Notes under the pieces: model-generated | What the model was told of the DNA's origin: nothing | Database searches by the model: none | What the model saw: only the letters and a program-made list of their open reading frames with translations | Part shown: positions 51,901-61,400 of the stretch, one piece after another | Layout: each line of letters starts with the position of its first letter | How positions within the stretch are numbered: the stretch's first letter is position 1 | Position numbers and translations under genes: made by a program | NCBI GenBank assembly: GCA_003640385.1 | Contig: RCAB01000112.1 | Location: 94,138 to 158,137 of the forward strand | Direction of reading: 5' to 3' | DNA from: Setaria digitata | Lineage: Eukaryota; Nematoda; Chromadorea; Rhabditida; Setariidae | Length of the DNA: 64,000 bases

Positions 51901-54900
51901 TGAGAAACAAAGAAAAAAAAAACAAAAACTTGCTAAGTTGTATGAACACAGCTTATCGAACCAGATGATGCGAAGAAAAAAGTGAATGATTTAAAAACTC
52001 TCTTTGAACGAATGCTCACAACTAATAAAGTAGGAGTAATAAACTAGCTGAGAAAACAGGTGTTATAAGGTTACTCTTTCCATATTACACGTACGCTTGC
52101 AGGACTGAACAAATATAAAAATGCATGCAGATAAATTAAATTAAATTCGAATTTAGGGTGATTGGCAATCAGAAGTAAATTTTGCAGTTTTCGAAAATTT
52201 GAAAATTAAACAGGAATTTTAAATTAATACTAGTTGAAAAGTTCCAACGAAGTGTCTAATTTCAAAAATCAATTAATGATGTTCCTTCACTCGACAGAGA
52301 ATGAAGAAATTTTCAAAAAAATTTAAACAGAGAAGCAAAGAAAAAGTTTTATTAAAATTGAATTTCTGATTCCTCAGCATCTGATCTTATACTTTACCTG
52401 AGTTTCAGTTTATAATGTTATTTAAAAGGGTAATAATAAATTGTGTTTATCGATGTGTGATCGAAATAATTTTATTTGCATACACTAATTATTACATTTC
52501 TAGGTGACATTATATAATGTAGTTATGAACCCTATTACTTGTGAATTATTTCAATGCTAGATTGAAAATTTTCTAGGTATGAACACAGACTAGTCTCTAA
52601 GGTATATAAACATATGAAAATACCTGCTTGCACATCAATACTCGCTAGATCTTCCATGTTAACTTGTGTTTCAAGTGAATCTGTCACTTCGAAAACGGAC
52701 GAAACTAATTCCGATGGTCCTGGATTTCCAGTCGATGCACTGACAGATCCGTTTGTCACTGCTAGAGTATCAGCATCATTATTACCACAACCTGCAGCAC
52801 CTGACAAGGTAGTTTCATTGCCCATTGCGGTATGTTTTTGGATTTGCTCCTTCAGAATTTCAGGACACAGCGCTGCACGTGTTGGCATCGTCCAACGACC
52901 TAGCAATAAACTTCCACCGATACTATCATCTAGCCTTATAGATTTTTGTGAATCATGATAGAGCATTACTTTTATACATTCGAAACTTGTTTGAAAGTTA
53001 TAAGGTCTTTCTACAACTCTACTTGAATTCTACGTTTTTACTGATTCAACACGTATGCAGAGACACGACTGTTTCAAAAATATATTGAAAAATACATGGT
53101 AATATTGAAACAGTTGAAATCTAAAATTATTCAGAAGTGAAACTGACATATTTCTCATTGAGAAATGATCAAACTGGACGATAAAATTTTTATTGCACTA
53201 AAAAATTTTTTAATCTCCCATGGACAAAAAAGAAATTAAGTTTAACATTCGTTGGCACTGTTCGTAGATTGACTGAATTTACAACAATGCCAGTTTTATA
53301 GCTAACGGATCGATATTTGCAAAATGGAATTCCACTAAGGGAGTTTCTTCCTTTTACCAAATTAAATTTAGAATTTCGAAACCTGCCCAAAGAATGCAAG
53401 TGAAATTCATTTGTGAGGAAAATGAACAGAAATGACAAGATTTAGAAATGACTAACTGCTTCTTTCCTATCTTTATAGACAAGTATGAAATTTTAGAAAG
53501 TGTAATAAATCAATCTGAAGCTTAAAAAATTTTATAGAAGTTAATCAAGCACTCAACACATATTTAAATGTTTCATTACTCCGAAACAACAAAAAAAGTG
53601 CACCGAGAAATTCATTTTGCATTTACTAGTTTCATACATAAAAATATTCCCTAAACAAAAAAAAAATTTTGAATAACATCCTATAAATAAATATTAATTG
53701 GAAAATATTCCACATCATTTGTAAACGATATTTGAATAAAGTGATATTTGAATAAAGTATAAATTAAAAAACTTTTGTTAGCCTTAATCTTATAATAACT
53801 TCTCTTCCTTTATAAAAAAAATTAACTTAATATATAAAAAACCAAAAAAAAAAAAAAAAAATGAGGAAAGCTATTGAATGTTGTTAAAATTATGATGGCC
53901 ATTGAAAAACTACTGAATGAATGCCTGAAAATTATAGATGCATAATGCAATAAAGAGAAATCTAAAAATTGTTGGTATGAAATGCATAAGAAATATTTAG
54001 ACAATTAATATTAATTTAAAAGTTTATGAATATGAAATATACAGATGTGAAATCTAAAGAAATATAAGCTGTAGAAAATTTTAGAAATTGTTATGGAAAA
54101 TTCTAACAAATAACTGGTCTGAAATGCTGGAAGATAAGAGATAAAAAAAGAAAAATTCAGGAAGACAGTTCGAAAACATTTTTAAATTGCAAAATTAAAG
54201 CGACAGCAATTTAAAAATTGTTATCGCTTTTCATTAAAGGAGAGTTTGATATCTTTTAAATTGGAAAGGTTCTGCATTGTGGAATTCGAAAGATACAGAG
54301 CAATTTCAAATATTTATTTTATTTCCATCTCCGACTAATTTTCATAAATTATTTTACCCATTATTATTGTACATACTGCAAAAGAATGATCATCTAGTAT
54401 TACATGAAATAATATTTCAATTTAGAGAAATTAATTAAAGAAGGCGCATTTGTTATTATCGTATCAGGAATTGAAATAAATACAAGAATAAGGGAAATAT
54501 TTAAATGTTAATAACTCTTTATGTGATGTTCAATCTTATCCAACAATATCATTATCTTCTTTCTATTATTATTACAGACATTAAATCATATTTTATAGGG
54601 AGGCATGCAGCAATGATTTATTTTTGTTTTCAATATTTTATTTTTTTTTTTAACTTCTTGCATTGTTCATCTACATCGAATGATGTGTCTTTTTAAAGGA
54701 ACCGTTGAATTATATTTAGTATTTTTCCACAGTTTCAGTAGCAAACGTCAAATAAACCTTTGAATGATAGCGAGAAATGATCAAATAGTTTCTCATTTGT
54801 CATCTCAATACAATAATAATAACCAACTATTTAAGTATTCTGGTATTTGCATGACAAAGTTTAATTCTTCACTCTTAAAAGGTTTTTAATTTCTTTTTTG

Positions 54901-55299
54901 AACTAATTTTAAACTTAGCGGTAATAAACCAATTATAGTTGCAAGTATTAGGATGCTCTCGAAAACCTTTTAACCATATTGGAATATTAGACTCAACTGA
55001 ATGAAGCGAGTTTTCTTTTTTAAGATAAAAGAATTTTTTTTGGGATTTATAAACAATAATATCATGAACTGTGGAAAAAGTTCACACCAATTTTACAGCA
55101 AGCATAGTTCTTTTACCCGTATAATTATAATGCTTGACAGTAAATGATAAATCAAGTATTCTTCAGTTCTATAAATATGCGAAAATATTAAATTTAATTT
55201 AGCGCTATATATATATATAATTTATATATATAATATATATATAAATTATATTTATATCTTAAAAAAAAATATTTATATATATATATCTATTTATATATA

Positions 55300-55354
<55 letters not shown>

Positions 55355-55393
55355 TATATATAAACAACTCTTAACTCTTAACAAATATATATT

Positions 55394-55425
<32 letters not shown>

Positions 55426-58400
55426 AATAGACAACTCTTAACAAATAAAGTACATATATTTGCACACATCGAAACAGTTTTGTTGGGATTTTTCTCTTAG
55501 AAAAATTTAATTTGCAGGCGTATTAAAATTCGCCTCTTTGAATTACTAGAAGTGTGATGGCTATCAACGAATAAAATAAACCAAGCAGAAATTGCATTTG
55601 AAAAAAGCTTTTGCCATAGTAAAAAATATAATATTTATTTTACGAAAACTTTTTTTAAATTTATAAACGAGGACAAATCTGTTGTGATTACTTTATTATT
55701 AGTCTATTGTGCTTGATGGTGCAAAAATAATTTTGATTATGAATGAAAATCTTAATGATTACGTGAAAAATAAATTTATCATATGTTTTACAAATATTAT
55801 ATATATTTCTTTTCGATAATTTATTATGTGTTTATTTCATATATACATTATACTTATGAAATCTTTTATACATGTATGAGTCATATATTATTACTATGGA
55901 GTATTATAAACTATAAATATTATAAGATTATAAATTAAAAAACCTCAATATTTGTAGTTCGTTTCAATTTTTTCAAGGAAAGGTAACTGTGAAGCAATGA
56001 AGTTTTAAAGAAAGTAGTTTTACCTGGAAAATGAATTAAGAAATTAACTGATTAGTTTCAGAAGAGAATCTAAAAACAATTAAAATTAAAGTAGCGAGGT
56101 AATCAAATCGTTGGCTTAAATTGATGACATGGTAAATGAATTTATTCATTCAGCGACTTCTAAATTTCTTAATTTCAATTTATAAAACATACTCGCAGTG
56201 TCGTTGGAACTATCAAAAGTGAGTACAGGCCTTCCAACTACCAGTTCAACTAGCGTATCCTGTCGTCTAAGTATGCTTGCTATTTGTTGTGGGCTCATTC
56301 CGTGAACGCTGATTCCACGGATCCTTAAGATGTGGTCACCAGGGCATAAATGTCCGTCCTAAAGATCACGAAATAGAAAAAGACGAACAAAGTTTCTTTT
56401 TCTTTTCTTTTTTCCTCCTTCTTCAATGAAATCAGAAAGGTTTGTTTAAAATAAAATAGAAAATAATGTGTTTTCTTTTTTTTGCATCTCTCTCCATCGT
56501 TCTCCTGGAATAAGTTCTTTTCAGCTAAATCTTAAGAGGAACTTTGTGCTAAAAGTAAAAAAAAATAAAAGAGAAATTAAAGAATTCTTCAAATTCCTAT
56601 TTGAGAACTGAATACTTTTCGACCACAAAAGTTTTTCGAGCAACTTACTCATTATTTCACTGACTACTTCAAAATTGAAACGATTCAAAAAATTTTGATT
56701 CTTGCTGCATATTGTAAATGAGTTCTCGATACTTTGTATCACTGAATTTGTGGTAAGTGAAATGTCGATTTAAATTATGCTATCTATATTTGCACTCTTT
56801 GCAAAAATTAATCATATGGTATAAAAATTTTACATCATCGATGAATAATGTACCTTATCAGCAATGCTTCCAGGCAAGATTGTTTTGACAACAACACCAC
56901 TTGACGTACCACCAACAATACCAAAACCTAATCCGACACCGGGTATATTTGGGAGATGGATAATTTGTATTTCAGTCCAATCACTCGTCAACTGTAATTC
57001 AAAAAATAATGATTAAATTTGTCAGTCAGACTTTCAAATTTTCTTAACCTTAACGGCCATAATAAAAAATTTTTGGAAGTCATTTTCTAAACGATTACTT
57101 TAAAAATTGAATTTGCCTTAATTATCTGAGCAAACGATAAGTTGATCACTGAAATTGTTAAGTAACAAGCGACAATGTGTATTCAGAAAAACCAGTCGTT
57201 TAATTTATGAGTAATTTCTAAGCCATTTAAATTTAAAATTAAATATTGACCCTAAATCAATTTCGAACCAATTTGGATCTGACGACCGATTATTTTCATG
57301 GATTAATTATGAAAATATTGTATTAAGTGAACTAAAATCTTGCAAATATTTTAATTCAATTTAGAAATTATAATTTACACAGTGATGAAAATATAATGTT
57401 TGCAGTTATTCCTTACTTTTCAATAAAGTTTCTAATTTGAATTTTTTCGAGTTTGGTTAGTAATGAATAAAATTTTGCAATTTAAAAAACAAAAAATTCC
57501 GACAATCTCAGAAAAAATGCTTGAAAACGAGATAAAGGATTTAAATTTCCATAAGGCATGCATATTTCTCCCTTCACACATTTTGATTGCTTCAAGCAAA
57601 TTTCAAATTTCAAATGGAAATTTATTACTCAGTTAGCATATATTATCTTTTCACTCTATATTTACTTATATAGCATTTTGAAAGAGTAACAAGAAACGAA
57701 AAATTAACAAATTAAGTAGTTTAATAATGAAGTAGCAATTACGTGAATTACGTAGGAAATATTTGAATAAAATGAAAGGAAACATACAACCATATGCGGT
57801 GATTGACGTAGCAATGTCACAACAATAACTGATGCGCTGCAATTTTCAGATTCCTCGTGAATACTTTTTGAGTCGTGGAATTCTTCAATAAGTTTCTCGT
57901 ATCGATCAATTAACAATGCTGACGAAATGGATGAGCATGAAATTTTGGCATCAGATTCCAATGTTACATTCCTCTTCGATGCTTCACGACCATCATTATC
58001 ATCATCATCTGTTCGAGTTGAGGTAATACTTCGCGCTTCTGCTGTTGCTCCTGCTACGCTTTGCTTCAGCCTCCTGTTCCTGGTAGCTTCCGTAAACTTT
58101 GCGCAATTTGACGCAGATGAATTTGATTTTTTTCTCTGTTGCTCTTTAATGTTACCACTACCCTCTTCTTCTGCTAAGTGACAACATTTTGCATCGTATG
58201 AATTCACTAATGTTGTTGTGTTCAATTCTTGATTCAACACCTGAATTTATTTTATCAATAAAACTTAGGTTCCAAATATTTTCAAATAATTAAATAACTT
58301 GATGGATTCGTTCCAAAGTTTCAATTTATCTAATGTATATCTATATGATATTTATAGTGCATTGATATTTATTTTATGGCCTAAGTCTTAATCACTGGGA

Positions 58401-61400
58401 AATTGTATTGTAATTAATAAATTAAGTATTCGCTAACATCGTTAACATAATCAATTTTGCTTATTTATTACCGTAACTGCATTATTTTAAAACGATGAAT
58501 ATTGTGAAATGTAGTGAAACAACCAAATGGCTAAAATTAAAAGTAATTGAATGTAGGTAAATAGTTTTGAATGAGGCATTTAAAGCTACCATAGTATTTT
58601 CTATTTTACTATTAGGAAGACTTCATCATAATCTGGTTTAGAAACAAAACAATAGATGCCATCTCCCTAGAGGCTAAAATTTCATTTCAAAAATTGAAAT
58701 TTTCTTATAATAGCAAAAGCACACAAGTTTACCCCAAAAACTTCCGTATTGAACTTTAATTAAAAGTAATATACTGATAAAGGGATCACTTCATTACCGA
58801 TCACAGTGCTAAGAAAAACAATGCATGTAATAGCTAAAATAACAAAAAATTACATTTCTGATTGCCAATTAATCAGTTTCGAGTTTGATAAATTATCATT
58901 GTCGTTTATTAATCTATTTGGCAAAAATTTTTTTCAAATTTTCAACTATTTACGTTATTTTGTTTGCAATAAGCCGTTGAAGTACCAAAAGCTGTGTAGT
59001 TTTTTCCAGCAGATAATAATGGATTTAAAATGTTCTGATTGAGTGCCAAAATTTGATCACCGATATGAATTTGACCCTTTGACCTGTAAAATTACAAAAT
59101 ACTCATAAATTAAACGGAATGATTGACTTTTAGTTCTAATGCTTCTTGAACACAGTAACAGTTGCAAACGCCAGCAAAAAGAAGTATTTTCACATATTTT
59201 GATATGATTTAAAAAAAAAAAAAAAAAGAAAATTGTCATAGTTCTAGAGATATTTGAATTAATTTAAAGAACCAAGAAAAGAAATTTTGATAGCAATGAT
59301 AGTTATGATATTCATACTTATAAATTTGGCACATGCTAAAAGGATAATTATACATAGACAGTGGGAGGAAAATTTTAGGATCTGAATAAAGATCATTGGG
59401 AATATTTGAAAATGGAAGTTCGAAAGTTTCCTCTTGCTTATTGATTTCCTTGCAAGCAAAATTTATTTGTTTATACTAAGTAGCGTGATAATTTACACTA
59501 TGTTGTTTGTACCCCCTGGCTACTTCATTCAGTTTATGTGCGCTAACAACTAATTCTTTTCATTAATTTTATGATATGGAAAAAAAAGGAATTGAAACTT
59601 AGCAGAATTTTTAAAAAATCATTCTTAACAATTCGATATGAAACTTCGAGCTAATTGACACGAATAATTTTTTTCTTTATTATATATTTAATAATTCTAA
59701 AATTAATTGACTTCCAACACATCAAGTAATTTGTGAGTATATCAAAGGTATTAAAACATCTAAATCGATGATCAGATTAACTTCAGCAGTTTTCTCATCT
59801 TGAAACTTTACTTCAGGTTGCCGTTTTACTAAGAATAGTTGTTGGGTTAGATTGCACTCGTTATTTCTGAAGATAGCAGTGATATGATAAAAGGATGAAA
59901 TAGCGGTAAAAGTGATACGATAAAGACGTTGATAATTTAAGAATAAAAAAAGAAAAGATTCTCTTATTCCAACTCAACTATTAAAGATGAGTGCATTTTA
60001 TACTGCTTAATACATTTTCTCTCCGATCCTCGCATCATTAAGCAACTGCAAATCTGCGCATGAAAAATTTGCGACGCCATGGCGTGATATTAATGAAATT
60101 TCGCTATTACTTTTCTCTGTACTTAATGATCAGAACTTACGGATTAAAATTTCAAGTTTTACTATAATCTGCTCAAATAAGCTCATCAGTTTAGAAAACG
60201 TGTTGGTCAGTTGATTGTCTTCCTTTACCATAATGAACAATGGCGAGTTACACACTTGGAATGTACGTGTCTGTGCCAAGCTAGGCCAATTGAAATTTGC
60301 CAAGCTTTTCAGTTAAACATTGTGCATAGTATTATAGGTATATGTAGTCATGAATAATCAATCGATTACTACTTGAAAGACCAATGAACAAAATTATTTA
60401 GAAAAATTTCACAATTTTTTGCATCTTTTATGGGCATGGCTTTTGATCATAGAATGACAGGTGTATTTATAAATAATTCAACTGGTGAGAACCCATGGAT
60501 AGATATAACTTTGATACGATATGTGTAACTACTTATCATATTATAATCATTACGTCAAGATGAATGGAACTATTCTTTCGATGTAAATTTGTAAGATTCG
60601 TTGTGTCAGAAATAAAATTTCCCCATTCGTTTTAAACCATTTTATACTTTTACGACTTTTCTTGTTGACATCATTAGTATAAAAGAAAGATTATTGGCAT
60701 CAAAACTTTAAGTTTGGATATACGAAATGTGAATAAAGTATAAGTGAACGATTGGGTATAAAAGTCATTTTAATCTTAAATATAAAGACACCAATGAATA
60801 AAATAATAACCCAATAATTATATTTTTATAACTTCATTTGTCATGCATACACTATCAAATATCAGAATAGAAGTATTAAAGTAATAGATAAGTTGTTTTA
60901 CCGGGCGAACAAAAAAAAAGCTGATGCTTCCAAAAAGGATCATAAAATTATTAAAAAATCTTGGGACATTATAGTTGTTATAAATCGTTTAAAGATTACA
61001 GATAAAATGTTCAGACCTTAATGATATCTTAGGATCATCTACTGGTAAGTTTATTTTTATATTTAAGATGCTCAGAATAACTTAAGATCAACCTAGATTA
61101 AACCAAGTTAATTAAAGTACTTATATATGTCAGTATTCATAAGCTTAATTATTGGACTTATTATTTCAGGTGGCTGAAATATGTCAATCAAAGTTTCTGT
61201 TGAAGCAGGGGATTACAATGTGAGCCGGAAATGACAGAAATTAGGCAAAAACTATTTGCAGGAATACGACTCGTTAAAAATTGAAACTTCAAGAAATCTT
61301 AAAATCTGAATTGTTTACTTCTGACTAAAAACTCACATCGACAGCTGTAATTTCTTTCCTTCCTCCTTTACAATTATAAGATTCAAAATTGGAACGTGAA

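Noticed and set aside
52614..52958. Plus-strand frame of 114 codons
   Set aside because: Exact antisense shadow of the mpz-1 linker exon 52624-52929, whose phases and junctions fit the minus strand.
55259..55465. Tyr/Ile-rich minus-strand frame
   Set aside because: Translation of an AT microsatellite.
59810..59875. Exon-like island in the 4.1-kb mpz-1 intron ([18 protein letters not shown])
   Set aside because: It has an acceptor and a donor, but joining it to exon 58954-59083 would break the frame; retained only as a point to check.
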